This document shows, piece after piece, positions 7,446 to 14,487 of a DNA stretch of 33,393 nt. Location of the stretch: the NCBI GenBank assembly GCA_041687495.1, contig JAWLBR010000026.1, positions 1 through 33,393 of the forward strand, in the 5' to 3' direction. Origin of the DNA: JAWLBR01 sp041687495 (lineage in GTDB: Bacteria > Bacillota > Limnochordia > DTU087 > JAAYGB01). The number at the start of each line of letters is the position of its first letter. Position 1 is the stretch's first letter. The translations under genes and the position numbers were made by a program. Below the pieces are notes generated by a model. It searched no databases, was not told the DNA's origin, and saw only the letters and a program-made list of their open reading frames with translations.

Positions 7446-8069
7446 TCAAACTAGCGGTTGGTTCTGTAGACTTTGCCACAAGTAGAACGATGCCACGGTG
7501 CGATAGGGGCTCCAAGGCTCACCGATTTCCTCCATCTCAGCAAAAGACGGCAGTTCATCCATTCCGTAAATGGTTTGCACAGCTCGCCGCAGTCCGAGAT
7601 CACCGACAGCCCAAACATCAGGGCGTCCCAGCCCAAAGATCAAAAACATCTGGGCGGTCCAGACCCCAATCCCTCTAACCTGCACCAACGCGACCACCAC
7701 TTCTTGGTCATCAAGGGTGTTGAGAGCGCTCAGGTCCAGGCTGCCGCCGGGCTGACTCCTTTCTGCTAAGTCCTTCAGGTACTTTATCTTCTGTCCGGAT
7801 AGTCCTAGGCTTCGCAGTTCTTCTGTTGGGGCCTGCAGCACCTGCTCCGCGTTGGGGCTGCCCGAAAAGTAGTCGATGAATCGAGCTGCAATGGCAGCTG
7901 CAGCCTTTGTCGACAGCTGTTGGCCAATCAGGGAGCGGCTCAAAGCCAAAAACGGGTCAGTAATTACAGGGCGATTGCAGTCGAGACCGTACTGCGCGAT
8001 TAGTGCGGCCATTTTGGGGTCGGCAGCTTGAAGGTACTCAACCCCTTGCCGGTATGCAGATGGATCCAT
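7446..8069 (-). CDS. DNA-3-methyladenine glycosylase II (AlkA-type, HhH-GPD)
   Basis: A 207-residue base-excision repair enzyme that should remove alkylated purines such as 3-methyladenine. The substrate-pocket helix region reads DPFLALSRSLIGQQLSTKAA (38-57). The helix-hairpin-helix is VQVRGIGVWTAQMFL (129-143), and the catalytic Asp157 lies in WAVGDLGLRRAV. The C-terminal WSPYRTVASFYLWQSL is characteristic of AlkA-type enzymes. It lacks the N-terminal extra domain of E. coli AlkA, as is common for short bacterial and archaeal forms. ATG 8069 has AAAGGGAGG seven bases upstream, better than the in-frame TTG at 8075. It stands upstream of the FAD dehydrogenase on the same strand, with no obvious functional link. 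Confidence 0.92.
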   Translation of the reverse strand: MDPSAYRQGVEYLQAADPKMAALIAQYGLDCNRPVITDPFLALSRSLIGQQLSTKAAAAIAARFIDYFSGSPNAEQVLQAPTEELRSLGLSGQKIKYLKDLAERSQPGGSLDLSALNTLDDQEVVVALVQVRGIGVWTAQMFLIFGLGRPDVWAVGDLGLRRAVQTIYGMDELPSFAEMEEIGEPWSPYRTVASFYLWQSLQNQPLV

Positions 8070-8164
8070 TGCCAAGCCTCCCTTTCAATTGCATGTAACA
8101 CCCGATAGGCGTAGTTTCTCTTCGCTTTCGTGCCAGCAGCAGTGACGGGTGTAAAGCCGTCCTG

Positions 8165-8198
8165 TAACGAAAAGGACCGAGGTAAAGCGCCTCGGCCC
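8165..8198 (-). terminator. Rho-independent terminator of the gntR-tdh-kbl operon
   Basis: On the minus strand a 9-bp stem GGGCCGAGG/CCTCGGTCC (8190-8198 with 8174-8182, one G-T pair) and a 7-base loop run into TTTTCGTT. It lies about 40 bases after the kbl stop and separates this operon from the DNA glycosylase gene. Confidence 0.85.
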
Positions 8199-8235
8199 TA
8201 TGGAAGAACTAGGTTGTTGCCCGTCTATAGCAGGG

Positions 8236-9414
8236 CTAGATCAAACCCATCTGCTTACCTACTTCGGCAAAAGCCTGAGTGCCAAAGTCCAGATCCTCTT
8301 TGCTGTGGGCCGCAGAAACCATCACTCGAATCCGGGCCTTGCCCTTGGCCACCGTCGGGAAGCCAATGGCTTGAGCAAAGACTTGCTTTTCTGCCAATCT
8401 CTGGCTGAATTCACGGGCGGTACCAGCTTCACCCAGCATGACTGGAGTGATCGGAGTCTCGCTGTGTCCGATGTCAAAGCCAAGATCGCTTAAGGCCCCT
8501 TTGAAATAGCGACCGTTGTCCCACAGCTTGGCAACGAGGTCGTCGCTTTCGGCAAGGATCTTCACCGCTGCGATGCAAGCTGCGGCATCGGCGGGAGTGA
8601 CAGCCGAGCTGAACAGGAAAGGCCGAGCCCGCTGCGCGAGGTACTCGATGAGCTCAGGCTCGCCAGCAGCAAAGCCGCCCATTACTCCCAGGGCTTTGGA
8701 CAGAGTCCCCACCTCCACGTCCACTTGTCCGTGGAGTCCAAAGTGGTCGACAATCCCTCGGCCGTTTGAGCCGAGGACACCCTCGCCATGGGCATCATCG
8801 ACCACGGTAATGGCATTGTACTTTTTGGCCAGCTCTACTATTCCCGGGAGGGGGGCCAGGTCGCCGTCCATACTGAAGACACCGTCGCTGATAATCAGTC
8901 GCTTCCCTTCAGCTGGTTCCTGCAGTTTCTCCTCGAGGCTTTCAAGGTTGCAGTGGTCATAGACTTTGATTTGCGCCCGGCTTAAGCGGCTGCCGTCAAT
9001 AATGCTTGCGTGGTTGAGGCTGTCGCTGTAGATGGTGTCGCCCTTGCCCACCAGAGAAGGGATGACTGCCAGATTCGCTGCAAAACCCGACTGAAACGAA
9101 ATCACAGCAGGTACTTTCTTAAAGCGAGCCAGTTCTTCCTCCAGCTCCTTGTGTAGTTGCAGGGTACCAGCAATGGTTCTAACTGCACCAGGACCGACTC
9201 CATAGCGGTCGATGGCTTCTTTGGCTGCGAGCCGCAGTCTGGTGTCTGATGCCAAACCCAGGTAGTTGTTTGAACAGAAGTTGAGCATATTGACCCCATC
9301 CACGGTGACCCAAGCTCCCTGAGGACCCCCCAGAGTGCGGATGGTGTTGTACAACTTTTCCTCTCGCAAATGGCTTAGCTCGTCCTTGATAAAGGAAAGC
9401 GGTTTACTCAGCAT
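8236..9414 (-). CDS. kbl: Glycine C-acetyltransferase (2-amino-3-ketobutyrate CoA ligase)
   Basis: A 392-residue PLP-dependent alpha-oxoamine synthase that cleaves 2-amino-3-ketobutyrate with CoA to glycine and acetyl-CoA. Visible motifs are NFCSNNYLGLA (45-55), the substrate loop SDSLNHASIIDGSRLS, the PLP-contacting DDAHGEGVLG (Asp206-Asp207, His209), and the Schiff-base lysine Lys240 in VGTLSKALG. The length equals the family norm. ATG 9414 follows GGGAGAGG at about six bases. By sequence alone the related BioF (KAPA synthase) cannot be fully excluded, but the gene lies 49 bases downstream of threonine dehydrogenase, which supplies its substrate, so Kbl is strongly favoured. A terminator follows. 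Confidence 0.93.
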   Translation of the reverse strand: MLSKPLSFIKDELSHLREEKLYNTIRTLGGPQGAWVTVDGVNMLNFCSNNYLGLASDTRLRLAAKEAIDRYGVGPGAVRTIAGTLQLHKELEEELARFKKVPAVISFQSGFAANLAVIPSLVGKGDTIYSDSLNHASIIDGSRLSRAQIKVYDHCNLESLEEKLQEPAEGKRLIISDGVFSMDGDLAPLPGIVELAKKYNAITVVDDAHGEGVLGSNGRGIVDHFGLHGQVDVEVGTLSKALGVMGGFAAGEPELIEYLAQRARPFLFSSAVTPADAAACIAAVKILAESDDLVAKLWDNGRYFKGALSDLGFDIGHSETPITPVMLGEAGTAREFSQRLAEKQVFAQAIGFPTVAKGKARIRVMVSAAHSKEDLDFGTQAFAEVGKQMGLI

Positions 9415-9463
9415 GCGTTTCCTCTCCCATCCTTGTTATCATAGTCTATGAGTTCGCCTTGGC

Positions 9464-10501
9464 TTAGGCAACTTTCTGCCCTTTGGGATACAGCAGTACC
9501 TTGCCGCAGGACCCGGAGTTCATCAATTCCATAGCTTCTTCAAATTGCTCAAAGCTAAACCGATGGGTGATGATGGAAGACACGTCCAGACCAGCTGCTA
9601 AGGCTGATTCCATCTCGTACCAAGTGTCATACATTCGCCGCCCGTTGACTCCGTGCAAGGTAATCTGCTTAAAGATTACATCATCAATGTTGATGCGAAC
9701 CGCGTCGGGGAAGATCCCCAGCAGTGAAGCCGAGGCGCCTTTACGCAGAGCGGCCAATCCGCTGTCAAAGGCTACAGCTGACCCGGACATCTCGATGAGA
9801 ACGTCGGCGCCAATGCCAGTGTGGTCCTTCACCACTTCCTCGACGTTTTCCTCCTTAGCGTTGATGGCCCAGTCGGCGCCTGCCTTCTTGGCCAGGTCAA
9901 GTCGGTACGGGTTGATATCTGAGGCAAAGATCTGCCGGGCACCTGCCTGCTTGGCTAGTGCCACCGCGAACAGACCGATGGGCCCGCACCCGGTAATCAG
10001 TACGTTTTCACCCCGTAAGCGGTGGGCTGAGGCTGCGTGGACCGCGTTGCCCAGCGGGTCGTGGATGGCGCCGATGGCCGGGTCACTGCCTTCCGGAAGC
10101 AGCCAAACATTGCTGGCATCGACGGCCGCATATTCGGCAAAGATCCCGTCCACATCTACTCCCAAAATTCGGACATCATCGCAGATATGCCCTTGTCCTG
10201 TGCGGCAGTAGTAACAGGTGCCGCAGGTGAAGTGGCCTTCGGCCGTAACAAACATTCCCTCGGTAAGGCCATTCACTCTACTGCCTACCTGTACAATTCT
10301 ACCCGAAAACTCGTGTCCAATAATCCGGGGCGGCTTAATTCGGTTAGCGGACCATTTGTCCCAGTTGTAAATGTGCAGATCGGTGCCACAGATCGCTGCC
10401 GTATCTACCTCGATGAGCACTTGATGGTCTGCAATTGAGGGGATATCCACCTCGACTAGCTCTAGTCCTGGTCCTGCCGCTGTCTTTCTGATCGCTTTCA
10501 T
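9464..10501 (-). CDS. tdh: L-threonine 3-dehydrogenase
   Basis: A 345-residue zinc-dependent medium-chain dehydrogenase that oxidises L-threonine to 2-amino-3-ketobutyrate with NAD+. Catalytic-zinc residues are Cys38 (AICGTDLHIYNWDKW) and His63-Glu64 (IIGHEFSG). The structural zinc is held by Cys93, Cys96, Cys99 and Cys107 (HFTCGTCYYCRTGQGHICDD). The NAD-binding Rossmann motif is LITGCGPIGLFAVALAKQ. The CGTDLHIYNWDKW signature is specific to Tdh within the superfamily. ATG 10501 is preceded by AGAGGTGA; the longer GTG start at 10510 overlaps that site. It is the middle gene of gntR-tdh-kbl. The product is unstable, which fits tight coupling with Kbl. Confidence 0.96.
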   Translation of the reverse strand: MKAIRKTAAGPGLELVEVDIPSIADHQVLIEVDTAAICGTDLHIYNWDKWSANRIKPPRIIGHEFSGRIVQVGSRVNGLTEGMFVTAEGHFTCGTCYYCRTGQGHICDDVRILGVDVDGIFAEYAAVDASNVWLLPEGSDPAIGAIHDPLGNAVHAASAHRLRGENVLITGCGPIGLFAVALAKQAGARQIFASDINPYRLDLAKKAGADWAINAKEENVEEVVKDHTGIGADVLIEMSGSAVAFDSGLAALRKGASASLLGIFPDAVRINIDDVIFKQITLHGVNGRRMYDTWYEMESALAAGLDVSSIITHRFSFEQFEEAMELMNSGSCGKVLLYPKGQKVA

Positions 10502-10542
10502 CACTGTCACCTCTAGTATTTATCTACCTGCTGCCCTTGGGG

Positions 10543-11238
10543 CTAGTACACGTGAAAATCCAAATTATGCTGGTATCCTGCCATCTGCAACATCGCTGCG
10601 TGCATCCGCTCAATGTGCTTGCGCATCAGAGCCTCGGCCCGGTTCCCATCGCCATTCTCGATGGCTTCAAGGATGTGGAGATGCTCTTTGTGCATGACCT
10701 TGGCGGCCTCGGGGGAGCGCTTCACGTAGTTCAGATAAGCTCGGCTGCACAACGGGTCTACAGAGCCGGCTAGCATCCGAGACAGGCGTTGGTTACCCGC
10801 CGCCTCGATCATTTTTTCGTGATAGGCACGCTCTAGCTCGTAGAACCCCTGCAGGTCTTCATTTTCCACTGCCCTGCCTACTAGGTCCAAGTGCTGGCGC
10901 AGCCGGCTGACATCCTCGTAGGTAGCTCGGTGGGCCAGGCGCCTAGCCACATAGCCCTCTAGGATGCACCGCACTTCAGTTACTTCAATGGCGTCAGAAT
11001 AATCGTCTGGTTTGACCAAGGCACCCACCTTCGGCACCAACTGTACCAAGTGCTCCTGTTCCAGCAGCTTCAGGGCGTCCCGGACCGGTGAACGGCTGAC
11101 ATCGTATTGGCGAGCCAGGTCATTTTGGCTCAAGACAGTGCTGGGAGGGATCACCCCGGAGAGGATCTGCTCTTTGAGCTCAGCGTAGATGGCGTCAGAC
11201 ATGCTTCCAGAACGAGACTTACCGTTAGGTTGACCCAT
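10543..11238 (-). CDS. GntR-family regulator, FCD (FadR-like) subfamily
   Basis: A 231-residue transcription factor. The N-terminal winged helix reads AIYAELKEQILSGVIPPSTV, LSQNDLARQYDVSRSPVRDA and LKLLEQEHLVQLVPKVGA (about residues 15-77). The helical FCD effector domain follows, with EVTEVRCILEGYVARRLA, FYELERAYHEKMIEAAGNQR and a C-terminal HLHILEAIENGDGNRAEALM segment whose His/Asp residues usually bind a metal and a small carboxylate. ATG 11238 has AGAAGGGG seven bases upstream. It is the first gene of the threonine-catabolism operon, 42 bases before tdh, so it is probably the autoregulated controller of tdh-kbl. Its effector (threonine, glycine or a ketoacid) is not evident. Confidence 0.92.
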   Translation of the reverse strand: MGQPNGKSRSGSMSDAIYAELKEQILSGVIPPSTVLSQNDLARQYDVSRSPVRDALKLLEQEHLVQLVPKVGALVKPDDYSDAIEVTEVRCILEGYVARRLAHRATYEDVSRLRQHLDLVGRAVENEDLQGFYELERAYHEKMIEAAGNQRLSRMLAGSVDPLCSRAYLNYVKRSPEAAKVMHKEHLHILEAIENGDGNRAEALMRKHIERMHAAMLQMAGYQHNLDFHVY

Positions 11239-11303
11239 GGACAAACCCCTTCTTTCTCATCTTGCATCCTCAATATATGCAGGTTAGAGCCAAGTAAAGA
11301 ACT

Positions 11304-11317
11304 ACTTGTATACAAGT
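11304..11317. promoter_or_regulatory. Perfect 14-bp palindrome, probable GntR operator
   Basis: ACTTGTATACAAGT is its own reverse complement. Its TTGTATACAA core fits the GT-rich/AC-rich palindromes bound by FadR/FCD-type GntR regulators. It lies 66 bases upstream of the gntR start and upstream of a minus-strand TATATT (complement of about 11274-11279) that could be the -10 box. Autoregulation of gntR-tdh-kbl is the simplest reading. Confidence 0.65.
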
Positions 11318-11543
11318 TTGACGCAAGGGAATAAACTCCTGCGGCGGGTGGTTGGATCTACTAGAAATTTGCAGGCACCGGGGTATGGGAGGTGAGCGTG
11401 GGTAAGACCTTCGATTCGGAAAACTGACTAAGCAGACAATAAAATCTTTCTGCCAGCTAATATCAGCGCGAAGGGTATCCCTTCTGTCTGGTGAATCGAA
11501 ACAATATCTTAATACGTGGGAGTAGTCAAAAAGGCGGGGAGGA

Positions 11544-12788
11544 ATGATTTTGTCGTCGGAGAGCGAAAACGAAAAACCTAGCAACTCACCTGGGGAAGCC
11601 AAGAAAACGCTGTTGCTGCTTTGCCTGGGTTCAATCCTTACGTTTGCCTCACTGGGGATGACTAGATCGCTGGTGGTGTTGATGGCCAGTGACTTAGGCG
11701 CTTCTGCTTTTTGGGTAGGGGTAATCGTGGCAGCGTACGCCTTTGTGCCATTTTTTCTAGCCCTGCATATCGGGGCGGCTGCTGACCAGTATGGTCCTCG
11801 ACTGCTGATTATCCTCGGCAGTGTTGGCTTTGCCCTGGCCATGGTGATTATTGCTGTTAGTCCTAGCGTTGTCGGTATCATTGTCTCACAGATACTAGCT
11901 GGAGTCTGTCAGTTATGCTGCGTGCTTGCGTATCAGACGTACGTTTCCTCCATTGGCAGTTCTGCAGACTTGGAGAGCAACTTCGGGTGGTACACTGCAG
12001 CCAACAGTATCGGACAACTTCTGGGCCCGGTCTTAGGTGGGTTAGTAGCTGATCAGGTGTCATACGAGACAGCGTTCTGGATCAGCGCTCTGCTCAGCGC
12101 AGCAACAGCCGGACTAGTCAGCTTGCTGCCTGCGGCTAAGGATGCCTTGAAACGGCAGGAGTTGGTTCACATACAGCTTCCGATTGTCAGAGAACTGCTG
12201 CAGCGGGGAGGAGTTAAGGTAGCCATGACCTCCAGCTTCGCTGTTTTGTTCACCATGGGAGCCCGGCAGGCCTTTTTCCCTCTACTGCTGCAGAACCTAG
12301 GGTATGGAGCCACCCACGTGGGACTGCTCAACTCCATTCAGGCGGGAGCGGGACTGGCAACTCGTCCGTTTATCGGAATGGTGGTGAAGCTTGTTGGCAA
12401 CCGGCTGAACGCGCTAGTTGTGACTGTCTCGCTGGCTGGCATTGGGTTAATCCTAATTCCTGCCGGACAGAGCCTGGTGTTTTTCTCCATTGTGTCCATA
12501 CTCATTGGTACCGGGACCGGTTTAGCCCAGCCTTTGAGCATGCTGATTGTGGCTGACAACTCATCTGAGCAGGAACGGGGACTAGCCATGGGACTGCGAT
12601 TGATGGGGAACCGGCTGGCCCAGATGGTGAACCCACTTCTTTTTGGACTGATCACCAGCTTCAGCGGACTGAATGCCGCTTTTGTGACAGGGGGTTCACT
12701 CCTCATCGGCAGCGCAGTAGCACTGACCCGCTGGCGTGATGCGGTGGGTGGCAGGCCTACCTCTTCAGAACGAGACTTATCAGCGTGA
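11544..12788 (+). CDS. MFS transporter
   Basis: A 414-residue integral membrane protein with about 12 hydrophobic segments in two halves separated by a polar loop near residues 195-225 (PAAKDALKRQELVHIQLPIV). The first half carries the MFS loop motif GAAADQYGPRLLIILG between TM2 and TM3, and an RGLAMGLRLMGNRLAQM segment lies in the second half. It is a drug/sugar-exporter-like major facilitator; the substrate cannot be read from sequence. GGGGAGGA abuts the ATG at 11544, so translation may really begin at the TTG at 11550, which has ideal spacing. The next gene is an intracellular GH32 fructosidase 160 bases on, so uptake of sucrose or fructooligosaccharide is possible but unproven. Confidence 0.88.
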   Translation: MILSSESENEKPSNSPGEAKKTLLLLCLGSILTFASLGMTRSLVVLMASDLGASAFWVGVIVAAYAFVPFFLALHIGAAADQYGPRLLIILGSVGFALAMVIIAVSPSVVGIIVSQILAGVCQLCCVLAYQTYVSSIGSSADLESNFGWYTAANSIGQLLGPVLGGLVADQVSYETAFWISALLSAATAGLVSLLPAAKDALKRQELVHIQLPIVRELLQRGGVKVAMTSSFAVLFTMGARQAFFPLLLQNLGYGATHVGLLNSIQAGAGLATRPFIGMVVKLVGNRLNALVVTVSLAGIGLILIPAGQSLVFFSIVSILIGTGTGLAQPLSMLIVADNSSEQERGLAMGLRLMGNRLAQMVNPLLFGLITSFSGLNAAFVTGGSLLIGSAVALTRWRDAVGGRPTSSERDLSA

Positions 12789-12948
12789 CCTTAGCCAGCT
12801 AGCTCCAGTTACCGCAATCTGGAAACGCCCACAAAAGCCATTGCAATACCGTGGTGGTACTTGCGTAGGGGAATTGATATTTGCAGGCTCGACACGCTAA
12901 TTGGGGAGCACATTTCCTAAAGCAATGTGTGACATAGGAGGCGCAACG

Positions 12949-14361
12949 ATGCAGCAGTATCGACGGGAAATAGCGGATGCGATGAACGCTTTGCAAGCTG
13001 CGGCCGAAAAGGTGGAAGGGGATCAGGCAAGACCGGTATTTCACTTTCGCCCGCCGGCACAGTGGATGAACGATCCCAACGGTACCATTTTCCATGATGG
13101 CTGGTACCATGTGTTTTATCAGTCGAATCCATTTGCCGATGAGTGGGGCCAGATCCATTGGGGCCATACCCGCAGTCGGGACCTAGTTCATTGGGAGCAC
13201 CTCCCCATTGGTTTGTGGCCGTCAAAGGAGCTGGGAGAGGATCACTGTTTCTCTGGCTGTATTGCCATCAACCATCGGAAGCAGCCTGTGGCCTTCTATA
13301 CCAGTATTGGCCAAGAGCACCAAGTGTATGAATCTGCCGAACAGTGGGCGGCTATCGGTGATTTCGAGCTTATTAACTGGTCGAAATATGAAAAGAACCC
13401 CATTTTGCATGGAGCCATCCATGGCGACGCCCGGGTGTATGAGTGGCGAGACCCCTTTGTTTTTCATGCCAACGGGCGGACATTCATGGTCCTTGGTGGC
13501 AAGCTAGATCAAGCAGAGGGTGGTGAAGCGGTCGTCACTTTATACGCAGCGGATAGCAAGGACCTGCTGCAGTGGGCGTATCGCGGCATTCTATTTCGGC
13601 ATCCGGATCCGAACCTGCGCAGTGTAGAATGTCCTAACTTCCTCGCCCTGGGGAGTAAATGGTTTCTGCTAGATTCCCCTTATGGCCCAGTGGAGTATTT
13701 CTTGGGGGATTTTGATGCGCAGCAGGGTGCCTTTACTTGGAACAAACAGGGATTAATTGATCAAACTGATAGCTTCTACGCTACCAATGTGCTGTACGAT
13801 GACCAGAATCGGTGCATTTTGCTCGGCTGGATTCGGGGGTTTGCACCACACCAAGGTTGGAACGGATGCTTAGCTCTACCACGACTTGTGTCGCTGGATC
13901 AGACCGGTAATTTGCGGCAGGAACCTGTCCCAGCGCTGCAGCAGCTGCGGGGCAGCACCTACAGGTACACAGACACTGCAGTGGTACCCAAGCACCCGGT
14001 GATAAGCGAAGTTGAAGGAGACTGCGTTGAGGTAATAGCCCAGCTTAATCTGGGCGAGGCCGACTGTGTTGGACTGAGGCTGCAGACGGACGCCCAAGGC
14101 CAGCAAGGAACAGAGATTTCCTTCACCCAGGGCACGGTGACTATAGCTGGAACGGCCATTTCGCTGGCTCCAGATCAGCGAAAAGTCTTGCTTCATGCAT
14201 TTCTAGACAGAACTGTGCTGGAGGTCTTTGTGAATTACCAGCAGGTGGTGACAAAGGTTTTACCGTACGAACGAGCCCATCGCGGTGTCTGCCTGTTTGC
14301 CGAGGGTGGCCAGGGATATGCAGAAGAGCTATCAGTGTGGCAGGTAGAGCCTGTTTGGTAA
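12949..14361 (+). CDS. GH32 beta-fructosidase (sucrose/fructan hydrolase)
   Basis: A 470-residue glycoside hydrolase family 32 enzyme. The nucleophile Asp42 lies in WMNDPNG, the transition-state stabiliser Asp168 in EWRDPF and the acid/base Glu227 in VECPNF. A C-terminal beta-sandwich module ends with VLEVFVNYQQVV. There is no signal peptide, so the substrate is cleaved inside the cell, as for sucrose or short fructans. ATG 12949 follows AGGAGG at seven bases, and the 16 upstream in-frame codons are not needed. Whether it prefers sucrose, sucrose-6-phosphate or levan/inulin oligosaccharides cannot be decided. The upstream MFS gene could supply substrate. A terminator closes the unit. Confidence 0.95.
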   Translation: MQQYRREIADAMNALQAAAEKVEGDQARPVFHFRPPAQWMNDPNGTIFHDGWYHVFYQSNPFADEWGQIHWGHTRSRDLVHWEHLPIGLWPSKELGEDHCFSGCIAINHRKQPVAFYTSIGQEHQVYESAEQWAAIGDFELINWSKYEKNPILHGAIHGDARVYEWRDPFVFHANGRTFMVLGGKLDQAEGGEAVVTLYAADSKDLLQWAYRGILFRHPDPNLRSVECPNFLALGSKWFLLDSPYGPVEYFLGDFDAQQGAFTWNKQGLIDQTDSFYATNVLYDDQNRCILLGWIRGFAPHQGWNGCLALPRLVSLDQTGNLRQEPVPALQQLRGSTYRYTDTAVVPKHPVISEVEGDCVEVIAQLNLGEADCVGLRLQTDAQGQQGTEISFTQGTVTIAGTAISLAPDQRKVLLHAFLDRTVLEVFVNYQQVVTKVLPYERAHRGVCLFAEGGQGYAEELSVWQVEPVW

Positions 14362-14381
14362 TTTAGTAGTGCTAGGTGTGC

Positions 14382-14411
14382 GCGCGTCCCTATAGGGCGC
14401 GCTTTCTTTTT
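14382..14411 (+). terminator. Rho-independent terminator after the GH32 gene
   Basis: A GC-rich stem GCGCG(T)CCC/GGGCGCGC, with one bulged T and a TATA loop, is followed by TTTCTTTTT. It starts 21 bases past the stop codon. Confidence 0.85.
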
Positions 14412-14487
14412 AGCAGGGTCTCGGCCGAGAAGTGAGAAGAACTACGCAAGGACGACCCGCGATTGCGGTCGATTGGGAGGGGACAGT

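Noticed and set aside
8098..8152. Inverted repeat ACACCCG ... CGGGTGT with a 41-base gap
   Set aside because: A seven-base match at this distance is not remarkable and does not coincide with a terminator or promoter.
8236..9414. Assignment of the PLP enzyme as BioF (biotin synthesis)
   Set aside because: The family motifs are shared, but the adjacent threonine dehydrogenase makes Kbl far more likely, and no biotin genes are near.
9483..10211. 242-codon open frame on the plus strand opposite tdh
   Set aside because: It is fully antisense to tdh, whose zinc and NAD motifs are intact, and its composition (Ser/Ala/Pro-rich) is typical of a shadow frame.
12840..12870. Near-palindrome around TACCGTGGTGGTA upstream of GH32
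   Set aside because: Pairing is imperfect and no promoter boxes with proper spacing accompany it.
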